Source of the DNA: Aestuariimicrobium ganziense
GTDB taxonomy: Bacteria > Actinomycetota > Actinomycetes > Propionibacteriales > Propionibacteriaceae
NCBI RefSeq assembly: GCF_015352975.1
Contig: NZ_JACYIZ010000001.1
Span: 372,001 to 436,000 of the forward strand
Direction: 5' to 3'
DNA: 64,000 bases
Part shown: piece after piece, positions 31,370 to 41,298 of the stretch
Numbering within the stretch: the stretch's first letter is position 1
How the letters are laid out: each line of letters begins with the position of its first letter
Made by a program: the position numbers and the translations under genes
Notes under the pieces: model-generated
The model's input: the letters and a program-made list of their open reading frames with translations, nothing else
What the model was told of the DNA's origin: nothing
Database searches by the model: none

Positions 31370-32866
31370 CTCCCGCACCACGGTCACCCTGATCTGGCCG
31401 GGGAAGGTCAGCTCGTCGCTGATCTCGCGGGCGATCTCTCGGGCCAGCGCGTCGGCTCCAGCGTCGTCGACCACCTCGGGCAGCACCATCACCCGCACCT
31501 CGCGGCCTGCCTGCATCGCGAACACCCGGTCGACGCCCTCGTGGCGCAGCCCGATCTGCTCCAACTGCTCCAGGCGCTGCACGTAGGCCTCGAGCGACTC
31601 GCGCCGGGCAGCCGGCCGCGATCCCGAGATGGCATCGGCGGCCTGGGTGAGCAGGGCCTCGACGGTGGTGGGTTCGACCTCGTTGTGGTGGGCCTCGATG
31701 GCGTGGACGACATCGGGGTGCTCGCCGTGGCGCCTGGCCAGGTCGGCGCCGACCAGGGCGTGTGATCCCTCGGACTGGTGGGTGAGCGCCTTGCCGATGT
31801 CGTGCAGGAAGGCGCCTCGCTTGGCCAGGGTGGGGTCCAGACCCAACTCGGTGGCCATCAGCGCCGCCAGGTGCGCGCACTCGACCAGATGGGCCAGCAC
31901 GTTCTGACCGTAGCTGGTGCGGTAGCGCAGGGCTCCCAGCACGGGCTTGAGCTCGGGGTGCAGGTCAGAGATCCCCACCTCGAGCAGGGCGTCCTCGGCC
32001 GCCTCGAGGCAGTGGTCAGCGATCGCCCGCTCGCTGCGAGCGTGCACTTCCTCGATGCGTTGCGGGTGGATCCGGCCGTCGGCGACCAACTCCTCGAGGG
32101 TGAGTCTGGCCACTGCGCGGCGGACCGGGTCGAAGGCCGACAACAGCACCAGTCCGGGGGTGTCGTCGATCATCAGGTTGACTCCGGTGACCTGTTCGAA
32201 GGCACGGATGTTGCGACCCTCGCGACCGATGATCCGGCCCTTCATCTCGTCGCTGGGAAGGTCGACGGAACTGACCGTGGTCTCGGTGGTCTGTTCCGAG
32301 GCCAGCCGCTGGATCGCGGTCACCACCACCTTGCGGGCTCGCTGCTGGGCGGTGTCGCGGGCCTCGCGCTCGATGTCGCGGGTCAGGGCTGCAGCCTCGA
32401 GTCGAGCCTCGTGCTCGACCCGAGCGAGCACCTCGGTCCTGGCAGTGGCGGCGTCGAGGCCGGCGATGCGCTCCAACTCCGACGAGGCCGACTCCTGCTG
32501 GGCGAGCACCTCCTGCTGTGCCGCGAGCAGTCGCTCGGTCTCGGCCTCGGCGTCACGACGACGCTGATCGAGTTCCAGACGCTCCTGGTCGAGTACAAGC
32601 CGTTGCTGCTCGATCTCGAGCTGCTGCTGGTCGAGTTCACGGCGCTGGGCGTCGATCTCGCGTCGCCGTTCGTGGACTTCGCGGTCCTGCTGCTGCAGGA
32701 GCAGCCGCTGCTCATCGAGCGGATCGGGCCCGGCCTCGACAGGAGCCCGCGGGGGCTCGGTGGCGACGGCCTCAACGCGTCGTTGCGCCACAGTGCGCCA
32801 GACCAGGGTGAGCAGCACCAACACGGCAGCCAGAAGCACGAGCACCAGTGCTTCGGCCCAGCCCAT
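31343..32866 (-). CDS. rny: Ribonuclease Y
   Basis: Membrane-anchored endoribonuclease that starts mRNA decay. The 507-residue protein has one N-terminal helix (ALVLVLLAAVLVLLTLVW), a long coiled coil rich in Gln, Glu and Arg (about 45-170), a KH domain containing MKGRIIGREGRNIRAFEQVTG-like sequence (GRIIGREGRNIRAFE, about 215) and an HD domain with GAFLHDIGKALTHQ and HPDVVHAIEAHHNE. These match RNase Y order and length. GAGGAGG lies ahead of the ATG. The 3' end overlaps the convergent ABC ATPase gene by 27 bases, unusual for two intact genes. It lies 56 bases after recX in the recA direction. Confidence 0.95.
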   Translation of the reverse strand: MGWAEALVLVLLAAVLVLLTLVWRTVAQRRVEAVATEPPRAPVEAGPDPLDEQRLLLQQQDREVHERRREIDAQRRELDQQQLEIEQQRLVLDQERLELDQRRRDAEAETERLLAAQQEVLAQQESASSELERIAGLDAATARTEVLARVEHEARLEAAALTRDIEREARDTAQQRARKVVVTAIQRLASEQTTETTVSSVDLPSDEMKGRIIGREGRNIRAFEQVTGVNLMIDDTPGLVLLSAFDPVRRAVARLTLEELVADGRIHPQRIEEVHARSERAIADHCLEAAEDALLEVGISDLHPELKPVLGALRYRTSYGQNVLAHLVECAHLAALMATELGLDPTLAKRGAFLHDIGKALTHQSEGSHALVGADLARRHGEHPDVVHAIEAHHNEVEPTTVEALLTQAADAISGSRPAARRESLEAYVQRLEQLEQIGLRHEGVDRVFAMQAGREVRVMVLPEVVDDAGADALAREIAREISDELTFPGQIRVTVVRESRATQVAH

Positions 32867-32922
32867 GCGATCCTCCTCGAGTCCTCAGCTGCGGTGCTCC
32901 GCGGCATGGGCCAGCGTACCGG

Positions 32923-33384
32923 TCACCAGTGCTCGTCCGACCCCGTGGTCGCCTCACGCACCACCTGCTGCACCACCGAAGGCCCGTAGCCACGCCGGGC
33001 CAGCGCACCAGCCAGCCGACGCTGCGCCACTGCGGGGTCGAGCCCGGAGAGGCTCCTCGCCTTCTTGGCGGCGATCTCACGAGCAGCCGCGAGTTCGGAG
33101 TCCCTGTCGATACCGCTGACCGCCTCGACGATCAGCTCCTGGTCGATCCCCTTGTGGCGCAGTTCCTCGGTGATCACCCGCTTGGACGAGCGCTTGTACT
33201 CGTGACGACTGCGTGCCCACTCGGCAGCGAAGGCCGCGTCGTCGACCAGGTTCACCTCGGTGAAGCGGTCGAGCACCTCGTCAATGGCCTCCTGTGGCAC
33301 GTGGCGTGCCTGCATCGCCTGCGCCAACTCGGCACGGCTGTGGGCACGCTGGGTGAGCTTGCGCAGCGCGATCTCTCGAGCCAC
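32923..33384 (-). CDS. recX: Regulatory protein RecX
   Basis: Inhibitor and modulator of RecA filaments. The 153 residues are mostly three-helix RecX repeats: REIALRKLTQRAHSRAELAQ (residues 3-22), VPQEAIDEVLDRFTEVNLVD, and later RRLAGALARRGYGPSVVQQV. The GTG at 33384 gives a protein somewhat short of the usual 160-180; the frame remains open upstream to about 33480 with no ATG or GTG, so a nonstandard start nearer recA cannot be ruled out. It follows recA by about 100 bases with a hairpin between them, the common arrangement limiting RecX relative to RecA. Confidence 0.9.
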   Translation of the reverse strand: MAREIALRKLTQRAHSRAELAQAMQARHVPQEAIDEVLDRFTEVNLVDDAAFAAEWARSRHEYKRSSKRVITEELRHKGIDQELIVEAVSGIDRDSELAAAREIAAKKARSLSGLDPAVAQRRLAGALARRGYGPSVVQQVVREATTGSDEHW

Positions 33385-33426
33385 CGCGACAGGGTCGGCG
33401 GGCTGGTCGCCGGCGATGTCGCTGCT

Positions 33427-33461
33427 GCTCTGGTCAGGCTCCTCTCGACCCCGACCAGAGC
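33427..33461 (-). promoter_or_regulatory. Hairpin in the recA-recX junction
   Basis: GCTCTGGTC (33427-33435) pairs with GACCAGAGC (33453-33461), 9 bp with a further GG/CC inside after one mismatch. It lies 22 bases after the recA stop. In E. coli a hairpin at the same place attenuates read-through into recX; the same is inferred here. Confidence 0.5.
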
Positions 33462-33482
33462 TGCGACGGCCTCGGTTCCAGC

Positions 33483-34532
<1,050 letters not shown>

Positions 34533-34569
34533 CGGGGTACCTTTCCGTGTCTTCGATGCCGTCACCTGC

Positions 34570-34592
34570 ACTGTAGGAATCGGCACCGACAA
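34570..34592 (-). promoter_or_regulatory. recA promoter P1, PafBC/RecA-NDp-type
   Basis: Reading leftward, TTGTCGGTG is followed by 8 bases and TACAGT. This is an exact match to the published RecA-independent DNA-damage promoter TTGTCRGTG-N8-TAnnnT, used by PafBC in mycobacteria. The -10 ends 37 bases before the recA ATG. Confidence 0.85.
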
Positions 34593-34673
34593 TTCGGTCA
34601 AGCCGCCTTCACCCTGTGGATGACGCTGCGAGCGGCGACGCGACTGTGAACAACCTCTTCGCCGACGACTCTA

Positions 34674-34689
34674 CCGAACAGACGTTCGA
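34674..34689 (-). promoter_or_regulatory. LexA box of recA
   Basis: CCGAACAGACGTTCGA matches the SOS consensus with one terminal mismatch. A TAGAGT -10-like element follows directly in the recA direction (34668-34673), giving a second, LexA-controlled start about 140 bases upstream of recA. Confidence 0.85.
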
Positions 34690-34743
34690 ATGCCAGCAAC
34701 ACGCCGACGCGTCGCGACGATTTCAAGCCGAGCGACGCTGTGC

Positions 34744-34938
34744 TCAGCGCTCGCGGTCGGGAAGTTCCAGTGACACCCACACCGCGCGCCAGATCGTCTT
34801 GCAGTCGACGCCATCGGCCAGCGCCTCGACCACGGTGCGTCCCTGCAGCCCGGCCAGGCCCACCTGCTCGGCCCACACCCCGGCGTAGCCGGAGCCGAGG
34901 TGCTGCTTCAGCCTGGCCCACAGCTCGGTCTCACGCAC
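34744..34938 (-). CDS. DUF3046 small protein
   Basis: A 64-residue protein of the actinobacterial DUF3046 family, usually found just upstream of recA. It begins MRETELWARLKQHLGSGYAG, close to the family start MRLTEFW, and ends in TIWRAVWVSLELPDRER. The start at GTG 34938 instead of 34944 is supported by TAGGGT at 34945-34950, 6 bases upstream, as a leaderless promoter. It is divergent from lhr by 58 bases. Function unknown; the fold is predicted helical. Its stop lies 55 bases upstream of the recA LexA box. Confidence 0.88.
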   Translation of the reverse strand: MRETELWARLKQHLGSGYAGVWAEQVGLAGLQGRTVVEALADGVDCKTIWRAVWVSLELPDRER

Positions 34939-34996
34939 CCGCACACCCTACCCCGCAGCCCAACCCCGACGCGCACTGTCACACCGTCGTGCCACG

Positions 34997-37900
34997 ATGG
35001 CAGCCATGGACGTCATGGAGGGTTTCGGGCCGGCCACCAGGGCCTGGTTCGACGACGCCTTCGACGCTCCCACCCCCGCCCAGGTGTCCGCCTGGCAGGC
35101 GATCAGGTCGGGTCACCACAGCCTGCTGATCGCCCCCACCGGGTCGGGCAAGACGCTCGCGGCCTTCCTGCAGTGCATCGACACGCTCAGCCGTCGTGAA
35201 CCGACCACCACGGCCAAGGACGGCGCTCGCACGGTCTCGGTGCTCTATGTCTCACCGCTGAAGGCCTTGGCTGTCGACGTCGAGCGCAACCTCACCGCTC
35301 CCCTGCGTGGCGTCGAACTGGCGGCCGGCCGCCTCGGTCTGCCCAATCGCCCGATCAGTGTCGGGGTGCGCACCGGCGACACCCCCGCAGCCGAACGTCG
35401 CCGGCAACTCACTCGTCCGCCCGACATCCTGATCACCACACCGGAGTCGCTGTTCCTGATCCTGTCCAGCCAGTCGGCCCGCATCCTGGCCGGGGTCGAG
35501 ACCGTGATCGTGGACGAGGTGCACGCCCTGGCCGGCACCAAGCGCGGTGCACACCTGGCGGTGAGTCTGGAGCGCCTCGACGCGCTGCGCGAAGGCCCGG
35601 GGGCACAGCGCATCGGGTTGTCAGCCACCGTGCGACCCCCCGAACGGGTCGCCGCCTTCCTGGCCGGTGACCGCCCGGTCGAAGTGGTGGCACCGGGCTC
35701 ACCCAAGCAGTGGGACCTGTCGATCCAGTCACCCCTGCCCGACATGACCGAACTGGCACTGGCCCCCGATCCGGTCACCGGCGAGGCGCCCCCCAACCAG
35801 TCGATCTGGCCCCACGTCACCGAGCGGATCGTCGACCTGGTCGCCGGTCACCGCAGCACGCTGTGCTTCGTCAACTCCCGCCGGGTTGCCGAGCGGCTGA
35901 CCTCCCAACTCAACGAGGTCTGGGCGGTGCGCCAAGGGGAAGACCCGGTCACCGTCGGCGCCGCCCCAGCCCAGGTGATGGCCCAGTCCGGGTCGAGCAC
36001 CGGACGTGACCCTGACTCCTCGGTCACGCTCGCCCGCGCCCACCACGGCTCGGTGAGCAAGGAGCGGCGCGCCCAGATCGAGGACGACCTGAAGTCGGGC
36101 CGGCTGCCGTGCGTGGTGGCCACCTCGTCGCTGGAACTCGGCATCGACATGGGCGCGGTCGACCAGGTGATCCAGGTCTCGTCGCCGCCCTCGGTGGCCT
36201 CGGGCCTGCAGCGGGTCGGCCGGGCGGGCCACCAAGTGGGCGCGGTCTCCCGCGGCGTGGTGCTGCCCACCCACCGCGGTGACATCGTCGAGGCCGCGGT
36301 GGTGGTCTCGCGGATGGTCACCGGCGGCATCGAACAGGTGCCCAGGCTCTCCAACCCGCTCGACGTGCTGGCCCAGCAGTTGGTCTCGATGACCATCGAC
36401 CGGCCGCTCACTTCGGCGGAGGCCTATCGCCTGGTGCGCCGCAGCGATCCCTTCCGCGAGCTGGGACGAGCCGTCTTCGACGCCTGCCTCGACATGCTCA
36501 CCGGCCGCTACCCCAGCGAGGACTGGGCCGACCTTCGTCCCCGTCTGACCTGGGACCGCGCCACCGACGAACTGCAGGCACGACCGGGTGCGCGACGTCT
36601 GGTGACCACCAGCGGGGGGACGATCCCTGACCGCGGCCTGTTCGGGGTCTTCCTGGTGGGCGAACCTGGCAGCCCCGGGCGTCGCGTGGGCGAACTGGAC
36701 GAGGAGATGGTGCACGAGTCACGGGTGGGCGACGTGTTCACCCTGGGCACCAGCAGTTGGCGGATCCACGAGATCACGCCCCATCAGGTGCTGGTGACCC
36801 CGGCGCCCGGGCAGCCCGGCCGGCTGCCGTTCTGGCACGGCGACGCGATGGCTCGCCCAGTCGAGCTGGGGCGGGCGATCGGCGACTTCACCGACGAGCT
36901 GATGGCCGCCGACGAGTCCGCCCGCGACGACAAGCTGGCCGGGCACGGCCTCGACCCGTGGGCGCGCGACAACCTGCTCGCCCACCTCGACGAGCAGCAG
37001 CGCGCGACCGGCACGGTGCCCGGCTCGCGCCACCTCGTCGTCGAGCGGTTCCGCGACGAACTGGGCGACTGGCAGGTCTGCATCCACTCACCCCTGGGCC
37101 AGCCGGTGCTGCAGCCCTGGGCCCTGGTGATCGAGCACCAGGCCCAGCAGCGCTACGGCATCCAGGCCCGGGCGATGGCCACCAACGACGGCATCCTGGT
37201 CAGGCTCCCCGACGTCGAGGACGCCCCGCCTGGGGCCGACCTGCTCGACATCGACCTCGATGTGGTCGAACAGGTGGTCACCGACCAGGTGCAGGGGTCG
37301 GCGCTGTTCGCGGCCCGGTTCCGCGAGTGCGCGGCGCGCGCGCTGTTGCTGCCGCGGCTCGACCCCACCCGTCGCACCCCGCTGTGGAGGCAGCGGCTGC
37401 GCTCGGCCCAGCGGTTGCAGGTCGCCGCACAGCACCCTGACTTCCCGATCGTGCTCGAGACGCTGCGCGAGTGCCTCGAGGACGTGTTCGACCTGCCCGG
37501 GCTGCTGGGCACCCTGCGCGACCTGCAGGCCCGCCGCGTGCGGCTGGTCGAGGTCGAGACCGTCGAACCCTCACCGTTCGCCCGCGGCCTGCTGTTCAGC
37601 CAGGTCGGGGAGTTCCTCTATGACGGCGACCAGCCGCTGGCCGAGCGCCGACTGGCCGCCTTCAGCCTCAACCAGCACCTGTTGGCCGAACTGCTGGGCA
37701 GGGAGTCGTCATCGGAACTGCTGGACGAGCAGGCGGTCGCCCAGGTGGCCGACGACCTCGCCCGGCGCAGCGAGAGCACCCACCCCACGTCGGCGGAGGC
37801 GTTCTGGGACGTGGTGCGCACCACCGGTCCACTCACCGAGGCCGAGGCTGCTGCCGTCGGCGCCGAGCCGGGTTGGGTCGACAACCTGCTCGCGGCGCGC

Positions 37901-39466
37901 CGGCTCGCCCGGGTCGGGCTCGCGGGCAGCCAGGTTCTGGTCACCGGCGACGACCTGGGCCTGCTGCGCGACGCCCTGGGTGTCCCGGTGCCCCCGGGCC
38001 ACGTCACCGTCGACCCGGTCGACCCACAGGATGCCCTCGACCGGCTGGTGCTGCGGTGGCTGCGCACCCACGTGGCAGTCGACGACGAAGTCCTCGCCCA
38101 ACGGCTCGGGGTGGCCACCGAGGTCGTCAGCCAGTCACTGCGCCGACTGCAGCCCATCGAGGGGCTCACCCGACTCGACCAGCGCTGGTGGCACCCCAGC
38201 GTGCTGCGGATGGTGCGCAACCGCACCCTGGCGCTGCTGCGCCGAAGCGTCGAAGCGGTCGAACCCCGCCAGCTGGCCAGGTTCCTGGCCCAGTGGCACG
38301 AGCTGGACGAGCCAGGCCACGGCATGGATGCCCTGCTCGCCGCGGTCGAGCAACTGGCCGGGCACCCGGTGCCGGCCTCGATGCTCGACGGGTTCATCCT
38401 CGGACCGCGGGTACGCGGACGACTCGACACCCTGCTCGACGAGGCCCTGGGCCAGGGCGACGTCGTGGTCCCCGGGCCCGCCCCGATCGGGTCGTCCGAC
38501 GGTTGGGTGCAGCTGTGGCCCCGGGGGTTCGTGCTGGCCCGCCCCTCCGACGAGCCCTTGGGCGAGCGAGCCGGGGAACTGCTCGACCGGCTCTCCTCTG
38601 GTGGGGCCTGGACGCTGGCCGAACTGTGCGACCACCCGGTGACGCCGGCCGACACCGACGCGCTGTGGGAGCTGTTCTGGGCGGGCCGGGTGAGTCCGAA
38701 CACCTGGGCCCCGCTGCGCGAGCTCAGCCAGGCTGGGGCGGTCCGGCGTCCACCCACCCCGCGGTCGGGACGACGCAGCCTGCTCGCCCAACTGCGGGTG
38801 CCACGCTTGGCCGGCCCGTCGGGGCGCTGGTCGCTGGTGCCCGCCCCTGACCGGGACGAACGCGCCGGCGTGGTGGCCGCGAGCATGCTGCTGGGGCGCC
38901 ACGGCGTGGTCACCCGTGGGGCGGTGACCTCCGATCCCCTGTTCGGCTCGTTCTCCGAGGCGTATGCGGTGCTCAGTGCGATGGAGGGCACCGGGGCGAT
39001 CCGCCGCGGCTGGTTCGTCGAGGGGCTCGGCGCCGCCCAGTTCGCCCTGCCCGGGGCGGTCGATCGGCTGCGCGAGGTCCCCGCCGACGTCGAGGGGCAC
39101 CCCCGTGCACGACTGCTGGCTGCGTGTGACCCAGCCAACCCGTTCGGTGCCGCGCTGCCCTGGCCCACGTCTGAGGGACACCGTCCGACCAGGCGGGCCG
39201 GTGCGCTCGTGGTGATCGAGGACGGCGCCTGCGTGGCCTACCTGGAGCGCGGGGCGCGCACGCTGGTGACCTTCGCCGACGGCGACCCGGAGCAGTGGGC
39301 CAGGGCACTGGCGCTGGTCGCGGACACCGTCCGCGACGGCCGGCTGCGCTCGGTCACCGTTGCCCGGGTGAATGGCGTCGAGGTGCTCACCGACCGTTCC
39401 TGGGGTGAATTGCTGACGGCCGCTGGCTTCCGGATCACCCCTCAGGGCTACCGGCTGCGGCACTGA
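34997..39466 (+). CDS. lhr: Lhr-type large superfamily 2 DNA helicase
   Basis: ATP-dependent 3'-5' helicase of 1489 residues acting on DNA and DNA:RNA hybrids, DNA-damage linked in mycobacteria. Domain order: RecA1 with Q-like TPAQVSAWQAI, Walker A LIAPTGSGKTLAAF (about 50), DEVH in VIVDEVHALAGTKRG and SAT; RecA2 with TSSLELGIDMGAVDQVIQ and QRVGRAGH; then winged helix, beta-barrel (from about 550) and the long Lhr C-terminal region (860-1489, FAPGAVDRL-like FALPGAVDRL near the end). The first ATG is used; MDVM at +3 codons is alternative. No Shine-Dalgarno is obvious. It is alone on this strand, before the DeoR gene. Confidence 0.95.
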   Translation: MAAMDVMEGFGPATRAWFDDAFDAPTPAQVSAWQAIRSGHHSLLIAPTGSGKTLAAFLQCIDTLSRREPTTTAKDGARTVSVLYVSPLKALAVDVERNLTAPLRGVELAAGRLGLPNRPISVGVRTGDTPAAERRRQLTRPPDILITTPESLFLILSSQSARILAGVETVIVDEVHALAGTKRGAHLAVSLERLDALREGPGAQRIGLSATVRPPERVAAFLAGDRPVEVVAPGSPKQWDLSIQSPLPDMTELALAPDPVTGEAPPNQSIWPHVTERIVDLVAGHRSTLCFVNSRRVAERLTSQLNEVWAVRQGEDPVTVGAAPAQVMAQSGSSTGRDPDSSVTLARAHHGSVSKERRAQIEDDLKSGRLPCVVATSSLELGIDMGAVDQVIQVSSPPSVASGLQRVGRAGHQVGAVSRGVVLPTHRGDIVEAAVVVSRMVTGGIEQVPRLSNPLDVLAQQLVSMTIDRPLTSAEAYRLVRRSDPFRELGRAVFDACLDMLTGRYPSEDWADLRPRLTWDRATDELQARPGARRLVTTSGGTIPDRGLFGVFLVGEPGSPGRRVGELDEEMVHESRVGDVFTLGTSSWRIHEITPHQVLVTPAPGQPGRLPFWHGDAMARPVELGRAIGDFTDELMAADESARDDKLAGHGLDPWARDNLLAHLDEQQRATGTVPGSRHLVVERFRDELGDWQVCIHSPLGQPVLQPWALVIEHQAQQRYGIQARAMATNDGILVRLPDVEDAPPGADLLDIDLDVVEQVVTDQVQGSALFAARFRECAARALLLPRLDPTRRTPLWRQRLRSAQRLQVAAQHPDFPIVLETLRECLEDVFDLPGLLGTLRDLQARRVRLVEVETVEPSPFARGLLFSQVGEFLYDGDQPLAERRLAAFSLNQHLLAELLGRESSSELLDEQAVAQVADDLARRSESTHPTSAEAFWDVVRTTGPLTEAEAAAVGAEPGWVDNLLAARRLARVGLAGSQVLVTGDDLGLLRDALGVPVPPGHVTVDPVDPQDALDRLVLRWLRTHVAVDDEVLAQRLGVATEVVSQSLRRLQPIEGLTRLDQRWWHPSVLRMVRNRTLALLRRSVEAVEPRQLARFLAQWHELDEPGHGMDALLAAVEQLAGHPVPASMLDGFILGPRVRGRLDTLLDEALGQGDVVVPGPAPIGSSDGWVQLWPRGFVLARPSDEPLGERAGELLDRLSSGGAWTLAELCDHPVTPADTDALWELFWAGRVSPNTWAPLRELSQAGAVRRPPTPRSGRRSLLAQLRVPRLAGPSGRWSLVPAPDRDERAGVVAASMLLGRHGVVTRGAVTSDPLFGSFSEAYAVLSAMEGTGAIRRGWFVEGLGAAQFALPGAVDRLREVPADVEGHPRARLLAACDPANPFGAALPWPTSEGHRPTRRAGALVVIEDGACVAYLERGARTLVTFADGDPEQWARALALVADTVRDGRLRSVTVARVNGVEVLTDRSWGELLTAAGFRITPQGYRLRH

Positions 39467-39488
39467 CCGTCTGCGCGTTTGCTGCTCA

Positions 39489-39520
39489 TTCGCTCACGGT
39501 CGTAGGCTCGGATGAGCGAA
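39489..39520 (+). promoter_or_regulatory. Inverted repeat around the -10 of the DeoR gene
   Basis: TTCGCTCA (39489-39496) and TGAGCGAA (39513-39520) form a perfect 8-bp inverted repeat with 16 bp between, enclosing TAGGCT (39503-39508), a likely -10. DeoR-family repressors often bind such dyads over their own promoters. Confidence 0.6.
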
Positions 39521-39537
39521 CCGACAATGGAGGATCG

Positions 39538-40353
39538 ATGGCGCAGAGCACGCGGGACGACCTGGACAACCCCTCGGGGAAGCGCTCCGAGCGGATGGTG
39601 GCCCTGCTGGCTGCGGTGGCTGAGCATGGCGAGGTCGTCCTCAGTGAGCTCGCGGTCGAGCTGGGAGCCTCCACCGCCACGATCCGTCGTGACGTGGCCG
39701 TGCTCGCCGAGCAGGGGCTGCTGGTGCGCACCCACGGTGGTGCCCGGCGCACCAACCACGGTGACGAGCTGCCGGTCAAGCTTCGTGACGGCCGCAACCG
39801 CCGGGCCAAGCAGGCGATCGCCCAGGCGGCGGTCGACCAACTCCCCCACGGACGCCATGCCGTGGCGCTGACCGGGGGCACCACCACCACCGAGGTGCTG
39901 CGGGCGATGGGCGAGCGTCACGACCTGACCATCATCACCAACTCGGTCTCGCTGGCGATCGAGGCCGCGGCCTGCGGCCAGCTCAGGGTACTGATCGCCG
40001 GCGGCATCCTGCGGGCCAACTCCCTCGAACTGGTCGGCTCGCTCACCGAGAGCACGTTCAAGCAGTTCAACGTCGGCACCGCGATCGTCGGCTCCGACGG
40101 GGTCAGCCTCGAGGGCGGCCTGACCACCCACGACCACGTCGAGGCCGGCACCAACCACACCATGATCGAGCGGGCGCAGCGGGTGATCTGTGTCGCCGAC
40201 GGCACCAAGATCGGACGAGTGACCCTGGCCAAGCTGGCCGACCTCACCGACATCGACCTGTTGATCACCGACTCGACCGCTGATCCTGCCGCCCTGGCCA
40301 GGATCCGTCGCTCCGGTGTGGAGGTGCAGGTCGTCCACGTCGACCACCAGTGA
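39538..40353 (+). CDS. DeoR-family transcriptional regulator
   Basis: A 271-residue repressor of the DeoR sugar-metabolism family. The N-terminal helix-turn-helix is ERMVALLAAVAEHGEVVLSE then LGASTATIRRDVAVLAEQGL (residues about 20-65), with the family signature RTHGGARR. The C-terminal DeoRC sensor domain contains ALTGGTTTTEVLRAM and GSDGVSLEGGLTTHD, the sugar-phosphate-binding ISOCOT fold. No sugar operon is next to it, so the target is unknown beyond probable autoregulation through the upstream dyad. GGAGG lies 5 bases before the ATG. It is followed by a long hairpin terminator. Confidence 0.92.
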   Translation: MAQSTRDDLDNPSGKRSERMVALLAAVAEHGEVVLSELAVELGASTATIRRDVAVLAEQGLLVRTHGGARRTNHGDELPVKLRDGRNRRAKQAIAQAAVDQLPHGRHAVALTGGTTTTEVLRAMGERHDLTIITNSVSLAIEAAACGQLRVLIAGGILRANSLELVGSLTESTFKQFNVGTAIVGSDGVSLEGGLTTHDHVEAGTNHTMIERAQRVICVADGTKIGRVTLAKLADLTDIDLLITDSTADPAALARIRRSGVEVQVVHVDHQ

Positions 40354-40363
40354 GCCAGACATG

Positions 40364-40400
40364 ACGTGGCCCCGGAACCTCGAGGGTTCCGGGGCCACGT
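40364..40400. terminator. Strong bidirectional terminator between the DeoR gene and clgR
   Basis: Perfect 16-bp stem ACGTGGCCCCGGAACC/GGTTCCGGGGCCACGT with a five-base TCGAG loop. It lies 10 bases after the DeoR stop and 19 before the clgR stop, so it ends both convergent transcripts. Confidence 0.9.
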
Positions 40401-40419
40401 GTGGGTCTGGGGGCCGGCC

Positions 40420-40698
40420 TCAGGCCGCGACCACCACCTGGGGGCGGGCCTGGGCGGCCTCGGCCACGCTGAGCTTGTCACTCACCTGGCCGAGCACCTG
40501 CGACAGCGGCACGTCCAGCGCCTGGCAGATGGCGGCCAGCAGCTCGCTGGAGGCCTCCTTCTGACCACGCTCGACCTCGGACAGGTAGCCCAGGCTCACC
40601 CGCGCCGACAGCGAGACGTCACGCAGGGTACGGCCCTGACCGAATCGAAGCTCTCGCAGGGTCTCGCCGATGAGTTCTCGCACGAGCAGTTGCTTCAC
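40420..40698 (-). CDS. clgR: ClgR-type helix-turn-helix transcriptional activator
   Basis: A 92-residue XRE-family activator of clp protease and chaperone genes in actinobacteria. The HTH is [20 protein letters not shown] to [17 protein letters not shown] (residues about 13-50), and synteny with pgsA and pncC matches the mycobacterial clgR locus. It ends VVVAA: in Streptomyces ClgR is itself a ClpP substrate and two terminal alanines act as degron, so the same feedback is plausible. The start is GTG with AAAGGCGG 6 bases ahead. It is separated from pncC by 102 bases. Confidence 0.92.
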   Translation of the reverse strand: MKQLLVRELIGETLRELRFGQGRTLRDVSLSARVSLGYLSEVERGQKEASSELLAAICQALDVPLSQVLGQVSDKLSVAEAAQARPQVVVAA

Positions 40699-40800
40699 TG
40701 GGTACCGCCTTTCATGGGGTCCGCTGGTGCGGACTCACACCACCTCAACGTCACCGGGGTGCATCCGCATTCCCCACCGGCGACCCTGACTCGACCCTGA

Positions 40801-41298
40801 TCAGTCGTCCCCGACCGGGGCAAGGGTGTCCAACAGCCACGTCAGAAGGGCATCGACCGTCTGCCGGCGCACCTGGGCCCGGTCTCCGCCGAGCCTGAGC
40901 CGCCGGGTGTACACGGCGTCGTCGAGCCCTTGTCGGGGCATCACCATGGCGACCCACACGGTGCCCGGTTCCACGCCGTCCTGGGGATCAGGGCCGGCCA
41001 CTCCGGTGCAGGACAGCCCGATGCTCGCGCCGCAACGATGCCGAGCCCCGCTGGCCATCGCCACGGCGGTGGTCTCGTCGACCACACCGTGCTCCTCGAG
41101 CCAGTGCTCGTCCACGCCGGCCAGGGAGGCCTTCAGGTCGGTGGCATAGGTGATCAGACCACCACGCAGCACCGCCGACGACCCGGGCACGTCGGCGATC
41201 CTGGCCGCGACCAGTCCGGCGGTCAGCGATTCGCAGGTCGCCACGGTCATCTCGCGGCTCTTGAGTTCGGCGACCAGGCGCTCCACGGTGTCGGTCAT
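40801..41298 (-). CDS. pncC: Nicotinamide-nucleotide amidohydrolase (CinA C-terminal family)
   Basis: A 165-residue stand-alone CinA/PncC domain that deamidates nicotinamide mononucleotide in NAD recycling. Motifs are TVATCESLTAGLVAARIAD (residues about 18-36, active serine and lysine region), GGLITYATDLKASLAGV and GASIGLSCTGVAGPDPQDG. The N-terminal MoCF-like domain of full CinA is absent. The ATG lies in the pgsA stop (ATGA overlap) and GAGGAG precedes it, so it is part of the ogt-rimO-pgsA-pncC chain. Confidence 0.93.
   Translation of the reverse strand: MTDTVERLVAELKSREMTVATCESLTAGLVAARIADVPGSSAVLRGGLITYATDLKASLAGVDEHWLEEHGVVDETTAVAMASGARHRCGASIGLSCTGVAGPDPQDGVEPGTVWVAMVMPRQGLDDAVYTRRLRLGGDRAQVRRQTVDALLTWLLDTLAPVGDD

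Noticed and set aside
34997..39466. Numerous long frames on both strands inside lhr
   Set aside because: All are shadows of the single 1489-codon helicase gene.
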